Below, in pieces: positions 26,112 to 34,398 of a DNA stretch of 64,000 nucleotides (its first letter is position 1; every line of letters starts with the position of its first letter). The notes beneath the pieces were generated by a model. The model had not been told where the DNA came from and ran no database searches. It saw nothing but the letters and a program-made list of their open reading frames with translations. This DNA comes from Aggregatibacter segnis ATCC 33393 (GTDB lineage Bacteria; Pseudomonadota; Gammaproteobacteria; Enterobacterales; Pasteurellaceae). The position numbers were made by a program, and so were the translations under genes. The stretch is taken from contig NZ_GL622200.1 of NCBI RefSeq assembly GCF_000185305.1, positions 1,344,427-1,408,426 of the forward strand, written 5' to 3'.

Positions 26112-28793
26112 TTATTCCGCCACCGCTGAGTTTCTAAAGACATTTAAAATTTCACCTAAACGCGCATTTTGTACTGCGTCAATTTCACGTCCGGCACTGT
26201 GCCCTGCATTACTTTGAGCGAATTCCATAAAGGCAATAAACCAGTCAGCGAGATAATTTTTGGTGTAATCTCCGGTGTAATTACTCAATTTTGGTAAATT
26301 ATTGATTTTTTCCACTTCAGCGATTTCAAAAATCTGCCCATCACGCACATGACTTGCCGGGCGCTCCGCCACAGGCATTTGATCAAATCCAAGCCAAGCA
26401 AGGAAATCGGCAATTTCAGTGGTCACGGAGAATACTTGACGTTCCACGATTTGATCACGCTTACTGGCGCCCACTTCGTTACGATTAATCACTTTGGTTA
26501 AGCGATTTAATAAATTAAGACGGTTTGCACCGGTAATCAATTCGCCCACAATGCCTTCAATACATTGTGCCGAGAACGGATAAAATCGTGTATTGCGCGG
26601 ATCCATAGAAATACCCCGTAAATGTTCAATCCACGCTTTAAACACCGCTTGGGCAAAACGGGATTCCGGCAATTTCTCTTCCGAAACGTTGGGATTTTTG
26701 ACCGCACTTTGTGGCTCATCAAACAAATCAAAGCCGTCATCGAAGCCAAAACCGGAAGCGAATGCATTGGATTTATTTGCCTCATCGGAATCTTTGGCAG
26801 AAGGCGATAACAAATCATCGTCATTGTCGGCAAAATATAAAGAATGAATGGTTTCTTCCGGTAATTGAAGGCTACGTAAAAACTCACCCACAATTAATGC
26901 GCTTTTTTGTAATTCGCCAATGACCAATTTAGCTAACTGTTGTTTACGCTGCACTTCTTCCGCACCATCGCTTTGATACCAACTGGCAAAACGGTTTTCG
27001 ATGATATGTTGAATCGCATGATTTAACTGTTCTGCAATACGCTTTTGCTTCACTTGCGGCATCGCCACTGTTTTTAAATAATCGCTGATCCGTTGCATCC
27101 CGCCGTCATTTAATAACATCATGCCGTCCCAAGCCTCTTGAGGATTGGCAATGTGTTTTTGAATATCCGGATCGTCGGCAAATGTGCGACGTAACAAATC
27201 CAATTGCGCACTTTCATTTGGACGCACACGCAATTCCTGCCCGTCTTCCACATCTAGGAAAGAGACTTTAAAGCCCGGTTTACGCACTAAGAAGGTATTG
27301 TTAAACGGTCTGCCGTTCGACCAATCATTTAACCATGGATAATTACCAAAACGCTCCAAAATAGTTTGTTTCAACAACCCGCCGGACCCCCAACTGATTT
27401 TCAACATATTTTCATCTTTGGACAGATCAGCGCTAATTCGTTTATCAAACATGGTAATCGCCCATAACAAACCCGGTTTCCGTTGTGAGCGGGCCTCCGG
27501 CGTATCACCTTGAGTTTTATTAATCCAGCGTTCAAGCACAGGGCCTACGCTGTTAACATCGGATTGTTTATCGGATGGCGTACACACGATCAATAAATTC
27601 ATTTCCTGGCTGTCAGTGTAACGCTCAAACAAATACGCCACTTTGCCGCGCAAAATTAACTGGGAAACCGGATTGCCTTCCTGAATTTCTTTAAGGCTTG
27701 AAATCGCCAAACGGCCGCGATAGCCCGGGAAGTCTAATAAATCCACACTTTCCACTGCCGGCACGCGGGTTGGGTTCATCAGCGGAAACACAAGTTCAGC
27801 CGTAAGTGCGGTCAATTGTGCGAGAGAAATTTTTACCGGTTCGCCAATATTGTCTTCCGAAAAATAAGGGCGCACCTCAAGTAATTCGTCTTTATCCGTA
27901 TTCAATCGCTCTAACATATCCACGTTCATAATACTATCCGCTTGGGATAGCTCGCCGTTAACTTCTTTTACCACAGCACTTAGCGGCGCATAAACACGAT
28001 CTGCATTGCCTAAAGCAGCCAAAGTTTGTGCAAATTGAACATAAATCGCACTTAAATCCGCTTCTTCTCCCCATAAAATAGAGAACAACTGGGCGCGATC
28101 ATTAATGCTCAAATAAGGGGCAATTAAAGTAGCCTTCGCCCAATACCCCCCTTGCAACATGGCTAAGGATTTTCCGAAGCTTTCCGTGGCGTAATCTTGC
28201 AAATCCACCACATCATCTTCCGTTACACCGGCCACACGCTGCGCTGACATTTTTGCCGTCATACGTCTTAATAATGCATTGACGTTTTGTTGATCCAGTT
28301 TGTAATCAACTTTTTCCTTATCAAAATCGTTAAAGTAAGAATTTACCAACAGCTTGGCAATTTCAATTTCATGGAACAATCGAAGTTCAAGCGGATAGCC
28401 TTGAATACCACCTTTTGCCGTACGACTAAAACGGGTCACCAAACCAGTGGCTTCTTTACCGCCACCCGGTGGGTTAACGTGCTTAATAAAGTCTAATTTA
28501 CGACCATCAAAAAGCGTTTCTAAATTGCCGTTAGCATCAGCCGCCAACGCTGAAATTAAAAAGGATTTACCTGCTTGGGATAGCCCAAAAAAGCCTGTTG
28601 TCATCGGACGCTCGGACACTGCACCAAGACGTTTTGCGGTATTACGCAAGCGGCGTAATTCCAAAATGAGTCCATCGGCTTCATTATTTAAACGGGCGAC
28701 ATTCGGGCGAACTTGACTAACCCAATCAATCGCTTGTTGGGAACCATCAAAAATATTTTGCCATGCTTGCGCTAATTGATTTTCTACACTCAT
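26112..28793 (-). CDS. srfC: SrfC family P-loop GTPase-like protein
   Basis: About 893 residues, cytoplasmic, of the putative virulence factor SrfC family. A Walker A/G1 motif, GFFGLSQAGKSFLISA, is near residue 60-75. A G3-type DFPGYRGR follows near 351, and a G4-like MFDK near 447, suggesting a dynamin- or septin-like GTPase. The C-terminal half is helical. I prefer ATG 28793, which overlaps the srfB stop as ATGA; the frame also has ATG 28805. It is co-transcribed with srfA and srfB, the canonical srfABC order. The biochemical function of the family is not established. Confidence 0.88.
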   Translation of the reverse strand: MSVENQLAQAWQNIFDGSQQAIDWVSQVRPNVARLNNEADGLILELRRLRNTAKRLGAVSERPMTTGFFGLSQAGKSFLISALAADANGNLETLFDGRKLDFIKHVNPPGGGKEATGLVTRFSRTAKGGIQGYPLELRLFHEIEIAKLLVNSYFNDFDKEKVDYKLDQQNVNALLRRMTAKMSAQRVAGVTEDDVVDLQDYATESFGKSLAMLQGGYWAKATLIAPYLSINDRAQLFSILWGEEADLSAIYVQFAQTLAALGNADRVYAPLSAVVKEVNGELSQADSIMNVDMLERLNTDKDELLEVRPYFSEDNIGEPVKISLAQLTALTAELVFPLMNPTRVPAVESVDLLDFPGYRGRLAISSLKEIQEGNPVSQLILRGKVAYLFERYTDSQEMNLLIVCTPSDKQSDVNSVGPVLERWINKTQGDTPEARSQRKPGLLWAITMFDKRISADLSKDENMLKISWGSGGLLKQTILERFGNYPWLNDWSNGRPFNNTFLVRKPGFKVSFLDVEDGQELRVRPNESAQLDLLRRTFADDPDIQKHIANPQEAWDGMMLLNDGGMQRISDYLKTVAMPQVKQKRIAEQLNHAIQHIIENRFASWYQSDGAEEVQRKQQLAKLVIGELQKSALIVGEFLRSLQLPEETIHSLYFADNDDDLLSPSAKDSDEANKSNAFASGFGFDDGFDLFDEPQSAVKNPNVSEEKLPESRFAQAVFKAWIEHLRGISMDPRNTRFYPFSAQCIEGIVGELITGANRLNLLNRLTKVINRNEVGASKRDQIVERQVFSVTTEIADFLAWLGFDQMPVAERPASHVRDGQIFEIAEVEKINNLPKLSNYTGDYTKNYLADWFIAFMEFAQSNAGHSAGREIDAVQNARLGEILNVFRNSAVAE

Positions 28794-31700
28794 CTTTTCA
28801 CACATCCACTATCTAACCAATATTGAGTTTCGCCTAAACCCGCATCAACCATTGTATTTAAGGTCAATTTAATATCTTCATTACGGCGGCAGGAACGTCC
28901 ATCAGAGGCGGAAACAGATTTAATGTAAAAATTCTCCGCACTTTCTTGGCTATTGCTTAAACTGCTCTTGTTTTTCACGCCAAGCACCACTTTTAAAACC
29001 GTACCATCAATGGCTAAACGTCGCTTAATTTCATCGTTTTCAATGGTCAACAAATAAATCGGTGACGCTACCCAACGTTCTACGTTTAGCTGACGGAAAC
29101 CGATACGCATTGCACCACGTACTTCAAATTCCGTATCCGGGAAATCATAATCTTCATTATCTAAATCAATTTCAGAATAATATAAGTTACTGTCTTTAAT
29201 CACATTGTTGTTATCCAACAAACCGATATAGCGAATAGTAGAATAAGAATGCATGGATGCCGCACGGAAATAGAAATTCGGCAAACGCATATTATTACTT
29301 AAGAAACACAGCATAGCGCCTACTGCCGCTGTAGTTTTTGGATCATCAATGCGTCCTTGTTTATGGAACGGGTACCAGTTACCGGTGCGATAATGATGCA
29401 ACGGCATAATTCGTCCCACAGGCAATGGCAAGCGGCTACGAAAGAAACTTTGCACCCCTGGAAGACGGGAAGGACGGCCGGTTAACAATAACACGTCACA
29501 TTGGTATAAATTGATAATTTCACATAAGGCATTAAAGGTTTTACAAATATCAAAATACCCACGAATGAATAACTTATGAATAGCGCCTAAATCCACATGA
29601 ATCGGCAGGTCTAAGATATTGAAGTCTGGATTACCTAATTCACGGGCAATTGGTGTATTAATATAATTCAACACACTTTCTGTCGGCTCATCTACTTGAG
29701 CCAGTAGACTACGGAAAGTTGCACCGGCTAAGCTATTTTCTGTGCTAAACGGATCAAATTCTTCATATTCTTTTAAAATACGCAAACCGATCGGACTAAA
29801 CACTTGCAAGGTCAGTTGTTGACGTAATAATGCATCTTGCACTTTTAAGGTTTGGGAGCCGATATATTGTGCCAAAATAGGTTCAGGATCGCGTAAACCC
29901 TCTTGTTTTAGGCCATTACTGAGCGCAGGAACAACAATATTGCGAATAATGTCCAACAAAATGTCATCCCCGGCCACCTTGAAACCATCTCGGAACAGTT
30001 GTTCCGGCTCGATATAAGCATTACTGCTATTGGTATTGCTGTTTTCGCCGTAATCCATTTTATATTTATTGATCACCAAATCCGTGGTGCCGCCGCCAAT
30101 ATCGACACTGGCAATAGTGATGGCGTTTTCTTTACCGTTTTTGTCGGGGCGCGCCAAGGCGGCGAAAAATTCTTCCGGGCGTCCGCCGTAATTGTTTTGC
30201 GTTTCGTTAAATAAATACACGATTTGCCCGCAAGTGGCTTCGTCCCATTGGATATGCACTTCCGGCAACATCGGCCAGTATTTTTCACGCCCTTCTTCGG
30301 TAGAGAAATCAACGTTATCGTCCGATTTATCCCATCCCAAGCTCTTCCAAACCAAGCCAATAGCTTGATACATAGCATTTTTAAAAATTTCCCGTTCAGG
30401 TTTCGGCATTGCAGGTGGAATGGTCAGAATAATAGAACGTAAGAAGCGCGGCGTACGGGAATGCTCTAATTTAGCACGTTGTGCCGGACTGTTAATTTGC
30501 ATTAATGCGTGCATTAGCACCTCTGACAACATAAATGTCATCAAAGAACTACGGGAATATTTCGGTTGGAACACCGGCATTTTACGCTCGAATTCTTCTT
30601 CAACATCATCACGCAAAATATGTAAGGCTTCGCCGTATTCGTTGATTAATCCGGAAAGTGGCTCGGCAGTGGCGTAAGGCTCGTGATCAGTTTTTACATA
30701 AGCAGAATTGAAACGCCACATTTGTTCGTATTTGTCCAAATCCCACAAATAGCGTTTCGGGCTTGATAACCCGGTAGAACCTTCATTACCGTTACGACGA
30801 CTTGCCAAACGCCCTGCTTCTTTACCTACACGTGCAATGGTTGGCCATTGGAAAGCATCACGACGTCCACTTTGTAGCGACCAATGATCTTTGCCAAAAA
30901 AGGCCTGCGCAAATTCAACACGACTTTCAAACGGCTCAGTGTAAACACGTTCCGGATTGGTTAAATCGCGCAACTCCAATTCATAACGTTTTTTCAGGCC
31001 GTCTTTTTCCTGCACGTGATCTTCGATCAAAATACCGCACGTGCGTGAATTGCCCACATCTAACACCATGTCCACCGGAATCGCTTTCACGATGTCATCG
31101 GTTTTATTGGAAACCACTTTAATTCTCGGCAACGCCACTTCGGCGCCCAAGATCGCCAAAATATTCAAATAATGCCCTTGATGCGCTTTGCGTTCCACTT
31201 CCTGTAGCAAATCTTCCGGGTGAATTTTCAGGCGTTTCGGCTCCGGCGCGAGTTCTTTAAATAATTCCAACAACCAGTTATTAACCCAGTTAAAATCCAA
31301 GAACCACGACATTTGATCCGATTGATGCGCCAAGCCGAATAACACGCCGGAACGCACGTCTTCACTGGTCGGCGCCAAATACGCGGTGTCTTGGCTGTTA
31401 GGGAAAATTTTGGTATCAAAGGCAAACGTCACGCGGTGGGTGTGCCCTTCCGGATCGGCGCCTTCCGCCAATTCGACGATTCGCACCCGCGCCCAGTTAT
31501 ACGGGCCTTCGTCAAAACGATCCGGCGGCACGGTTCTTAACACAGGAATCGGCAACCACACGCCGTCAAACAGTTTAAAGGATTGTTCGACGCTGATTTC
31601 CTGCTCGGTACGCACTAAAATGCCGGGACGGCTCGGATCGCAAAACCCCTCGCCGTTTTTATCGGCGATTAAACGGCGTAACGGCCCGTTCACCGCAGAA

Positions 31701-31837
31701 GAAACAAAATTGCCGTTGCCTTTCTCGCGCCATTCTTTGTCTTTCCAATTAATCGTCAAGGCAAAATCAATGAATTGCACGCCGCTATTCATGACTAACG
31801 AAAGTTCTTTACCAAAATTATGTAACTCGGGAAACAT
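28790..31837 (-). CDS. srfB: SrfB family actin/Hsp70-like ATPase
   Basis: The 1015-residue protein belongs to the SrfB family. All three ASKHA nucleotide-binding motifs can be read: phosphate-1 VLDVGNSRTCGILIE (about 255), phosphate-2 SVDIGGGTTDLVI (about 575) and the adenosine motif LLLTGRPSRLPGV (about 782). It is therefore probably an ATP-driven conformational switch or filament former in the cytoplasm. The first 240 residues form an additional N-terminal region, and the last 150 a separate beta-rich part. It follows srfA by 29 bases and overlaps srfC by four. Name and family are firm; the role is unknown. Confidence 0.92.
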   Translation of the reverse strand: MFPELHNFGKELSLVMNSGVQFIDFALTINWKDKEWREKGNGNFVSSAVNGPLRRLIADKNGEGFCDPSRPGILVRTEQEISVEQSFKLFDGVWLPIPVLRTVPPDRFDEGPYNWARVRIVELAEGADPEGHTHRVTFAFDTKIFPNSQDTAYLAPTSEDVRSGVLFGLAHQSDQMSWFLDFNWVNNWLLELFKELAPEPKRLKIHPEDLLQEVERKAHQGHYLNILAILGAEVALPRIKVVSNKTDDIVKAIPVDMVLDVGNSRTCGILIEDHVQEKDGLKKRYELELRDLTNPERVYTEPFESRVEFAQAFFGKDHWSLQSGRRDAFQWPTIARVGKEAGRLASRRNGNEGSTGLSSPKRYLWDLDKYEQMWRFNSAYVKTDHEPYATAEPLSGLINEYGEALHILRDDVEEEFERKMPVFQPKYSRSSLMTFMLSEVLMHALMQINSPAQRAKLEHSRTPRFLRSIILTIPPAMPKPEREIFKNAMYQAIGLVWKSLGWDKSDDNVDFSTEEGREKYWPMLPEVHIQWDEATCGQIVYLFNETQNNYGGRPEEFFAALARPDKNGKENAITIASVDIGGGTTDLVINKYKMDYGENSNTNSSNAYIEPEQLFRDGFKVAGDDILLDIIRNIVVPALSNGLKQEGLRDPEPILAQYIGSQTLKVQDALLRQQLTLQVFSPIGLRILKEYEEFDPFSTENSLAGATFRSLLAQVDEPTESVLNYINTPIARELGNPDFNILDLPIHVDLGAIHKLFIRGYFDICKTFNALCEIINLYQCDVLLLTGRPSRLPGVQSFFRSRLPLPVGRIMPLHHYRTGNWYPFHKQGRIDDPKTTAAVGAMLCFLSNNMRLPNFYFRAASMHSYSTIRYIGLLDNNNVIKDSNLYYSEIDLDNEDYDFPDTEFEVRGAMRIGFRQLNVERWVASPIYLLTIENDEIKRRLAIDGTVLKVVLGVKNKSSLSNSQESAENFYIKSVSASDGRSCRRNEDIKLTLNTMVDAGLGETQYWLDSGCVKR

Positions 31838-31866
31838 GTGCTATCTCTCTTTCATCTCGTTAAAAC

Positions 31867-33516
31867 TTATTTCTTAATGGTAATCGGGAAGCGGTTATCG
31901 CCGTAAGAACCGTTACAATCCGCCGACGCGCTATTCGGTTTACAGTTGATTTCCGGCAGTTGATAAGTGGTGCCGTCGCTACAGCTCGCCACGTTTTTGT
32001 TGGAGATGGTTAACCCGCCGCCGCTTACGTTAGCGTTCACATCGCCCACACATTTCACGCCGTCGCCACGTTGCAACGTGACTTGACCTTTACCTTTGTC
32101 GTCAAAGTTATAGCTCAAGCGCATCGGTTTACCGGTGGTTTTATCTTGAATACCGCCGCCCGCATTCCACGCGCCGTTTAAGAAATCCACTTTGCCTTCT
32201 TGTAGGCTTTTTTCCGGAATTTGCAGTTTTTGCTGCGTGGTAGTATTGGCCGTCGGGTCATTGGCTTTCGGATCGCTCGCTTTTGGATCATTGGCTTTCG
32301 GGTCGTTAGCCTTTGGATCATTGGCTTTCGGATCATTCGGATTGACTTTGTTATCTTTATCGGCCGGCTGATTCGGCTCAACGCCGTTTTTGTCTTTGCC
32401 GTTCAAATTCGGATCGACCGGCGGCAATGCCTGCTCATTCGGATTCATCTCGTTTTTCGCTGCCTCGTCTTTGCCTAAGGCATTCGGATCCTGCGGGTTG
32501 GTTAACGCCGTTTTATTATCCACGTTAGCGTCGGTTTGCAAAGCGGTGTTGTCGGTTGCCGTGATGTTGTCGGTCGCATTTACTTCGGCGGCTTGCTCTA
32601 ATTTGCTCACCAAACCGTTATCAGAAACCACCGCGCCGTTTGAATCAATCCATTGGCCATTTACATAGCGATACGATGCGCCATTGACATTAAAAATTCG
32701 CTCTTTTTTATCATCAACTACCGGGGCTTTTTTCTCTTCCAGTTTTTTATCTTCTGAAAGTGCGGTGGATTTTTTCTCTGTTTTTTGTACTTCATGCTTC
32801 GCTAGTGGATCTAATTCAATCTTCTTGCTAGAGGAATTAAAATAACCTAACCAATAACACAATAACAACGCAAGCAACAATAACAACGGCAGCAACCACC
32901 ACAACCACGATAATTTTTTCTTCGGTGCAGCAGGCGCGGCTTCAGGAATCGGTGCGGCGGCCACCAACGGCGCGGCAGGTTTTAAACTTAAGAAAGGATC
33001 GCCGTGTAAATTAGTGTTCTTTTCAATAAAGCCCCAAAAGGTAATGACCGGGCGATTATTCACCAAATAGACGTGTTCGGGATTCGGAAAGCGCAAGGCT
33101 TTGAGGTTTTCGGCAGAATCGGGATTGTTCGGTTCCGCCCATAATAAGCGGGAAAATAGCAGTTGGTCGCCTTTTAAGTTGGCTTGTTTACTCATTTCCA
33201 AGCCTAAATCCGCCATGTTGCGTTCAAACACTTTTAATTCGCTCAAGGCTTGTTGGCGTTCTTGTTCCGTGGCGGACGACCAAGGAATGATCATATATTT
33301 ACCGTCGGCGCGTTCCGATTCGAAAGGCACATACCAATCGATTTTGCTGCCTTGGTCATTGCGCTGCGGAATCGCCAAATAATCGGAAAACACGCGTCCG
33401 CGCTTTAACCGAATCGTATCGCGCAGTTGCGACGCCACGGAATAGACGGCCTGCCCGTCTTGCCCTAGCGCGGTGTAATCTTTAATATCGCCGGTTCTTA
33501 AAAGAGTGCTTAACAT
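31867..33516 (-). CDS. srfA: SrfA family membrane-anchored protein
   Basis: 549 residues. A cytoplasmic N-domain (about 1-150) leads to VNNRPVITFWGF (about 152-163), the same motif as in the vWA paralogues. A membrane helix of Trp, Leu and Ala (about 199-224) follows. The periplasmic spacer is low-complexity and contains DPKAN pentapeptide repeats (about 393-422). A C-terminal beta domain of about 110 residues has four cysteines (VKCVGD, ASCSDG, INCKP, ADCNGS), likely two disulfides. GAGGAC lies seven bases before ATG. It is the first gene of the block and its only close relatives in the window are the four downstream N-domain proteins. Confidence 0.85.
   Translation of the reverse strand: MLSTLLRTGDIKDYTALGQDGQAVYSVASQLRDTIRLKRGRVFSDYLAIPQRNDQGSKIDWYVPFESERADGKYMIIPWSSATEQERQQALSELKVFERNMADLGLEMSKQANLKGDQLLFSRLLWAEPNNPDSAENLKALRFPNPEHVYLVNNRPVITFWGFIEKNTNLHGDPFLSLKPAAPLVAAAPIPEAAPAAPKKKLSWLWWLLPLLLLLALLLCYWLGYFNSSSKKIELDPLAKHEVQKTEKKSTALSEDKKLEEKKAPVVDDKKERIFNVNGASYRYVNGQWIDSNGAVVSDNGLVSKLEQAAEVNATDNITATDNTALQTDANVDNKTALTNPQDPNALGKDEAAKNEMNPNEQALPPVDPNLNGKDKNGVEPNQPADKDNKVNPNDPKANDPKANDPKANDPKASDPKANDPTANTTTQQKLQIPEKSLQEGKVDFLNGAWNAGGGIQDKTTGKPMRLSYNFDDKGKGQVTLQRGDGVKCVGDVNANVSGGGLTISNKNVASCSDGTTYQLPEINCKPNSASADCNGSYGDNRFPITIKK
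32251..32340. repeat. 15-bp tandem repeats in srfA encoding DPKAN
   Basis: About six 15-bp units (ggatcattggctttc and variants) encode DPKAN/DPKAS pentapeptides in the periplasmic spacer of SrfA. The unit is a multiple of three, so copy-number change would alter length, not frame. Confidence 0.75.
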
Positions 33517-33583
33517 ACACTTGTCCTCAAGTTGAAAATCGCTAAATTATCAAAGTGTTAACTATGCTGAATTTTACCCCAAA

Positions 33584-33612
33584 AATATATAAAAGCCTAT
33601 TAACCAAGTAAA
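33584..33612 (-). promoter_or_regulatory. Candidate srfA promoter
   Basis: On the minus strand TTTACT (33607-33612) and TATATT (33584-33589) are separated by 17 bases, 68 bases before the srfA start. This is the best sigma70-like pair in the near upstream region, but the match is modest. Confidence 0.35.
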
Positions 33613-34309
33613 AATATCGGATATTAACTAGAAAACACCTAACGATCCGGATGGATTACAAGCAAAAAATACAACAAAAAATACTATTTCATAAATCTCA
33701 TCCCCAAAGGGCGAAAGCCTATGTTACTCATTTTGCAATCAATGTACAGTATTATTGCTACCTCTTTCTATCAAGCCAAATTAATATTTCTTGGTATCTA
33801 ATTCTTCTTACGTATCAAATAATGAATTGAGGTTGAGCGGTGCATCGCTTTGCACCAAAAAACAGGTAAATACCTCACTATTATGAACATCCTGACTTCG
33901 AAATAACTGCTACTTTCTTGCAGTTCAACTGTAAACAATTTATTACAAAACTCCTAATCTGCAAGAGTTTTCTTATAACACATAAAACAAACCAAAAGAA
34001 AAAGGACATATTGTGGTGTTGTTCGCATATCTGTTATATGGCACATTGCCGGCAATCAACCGGCAAATAACAACAAATCGGGAAATATTGAAACAACCTG
34101 CCATTCAATCTAAGCCAATAAAAAATTCGCGTGTTTTTACCGCACCTTAAAGAGCGATATAAATAGTAAAACGCCATGATGTTGTAGCGTGATGTTAACG
34201 TATGAGTATAAAGAGTTTGAAAATAAACATAAAACACCTTAAAGCAACAAATCATCAGAAGGTAAATATACTCAATCCTCCCCATAAATTTCAGAGAAAA
34301 TTAACATTT
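33613..34309. other. AT-rich intergenic region between srfA and tyrP
   Basis: No convincing gene is present. Three unassigned inverted repeats stand out: aactgc/gcagtt (33905-33925), aaaactc/gagtttt followed by a short T-rich stretch (33947-33974), and ttgccgg/ccggcaa (34046-34066). An 83-codon frame on the minus strand (34034-34285) lacks a credible start and looks like chance. The hairpin with T tract could end a small RNA, but no promoter for one was identified. Confidence 0.4.
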
Positions 34310-34325
34310 TGTGAGTCATATCACA
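34310..34325 (+). promoter_or_regulatory. Perfect CRP site upstream of tyrP
   Basis: TGTGA-GTCATA-TCACA matches the CRP consensus palindrome at all ten arm positions. It lies 74 bases before the tyrP start and just upstream of the TyrR boxes, so it probably activates tyrP. It is too far (about 800 bp) from srfA to be assigned to it. Confidence 0.75.
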
Positions 34326-34342
34326 TTCTTTATTTTACACAA

Positions 34343-34383
34343 TGTAAAATTTACAATACAATCAGTGTAAATTTTTAAATACA
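34343..34383 (+). promoter_or_regulatory. Two tandem TyrR boxes before tyrP
   Basis: TGTAAA-N6-AATACA occurs at 34343-34360 and again at 34366-34383 (centres 23 bp apart). Both keep the near-invariant G and C of the TyrR consensus TGTAAAN6TTTACA. Two adjacent boxes also precede tyrP in E. coli, where TyrR represses with tyrosine and activates with phenylalanine. Confidence 0.65.
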
Positions 34384-34398
34384 TAATAAGGAACATCT

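Noticed and set aside
12567..33516. Type VI secretion cluster
   Set aside because: Only Tag/PpkA-like accessory proteins are seen; no TssB/C, Hcp, VgrG, ClpV, TssJLM or baseplate gene is in the window.
34034..34285. 83-codon minus-strand frame between srfA and tyrP
   Set aside because: Aromatic and Cys-rich low-quality composition, no ribosome site, crosses a stem-loop; looks like chance in AT-rich DNA.
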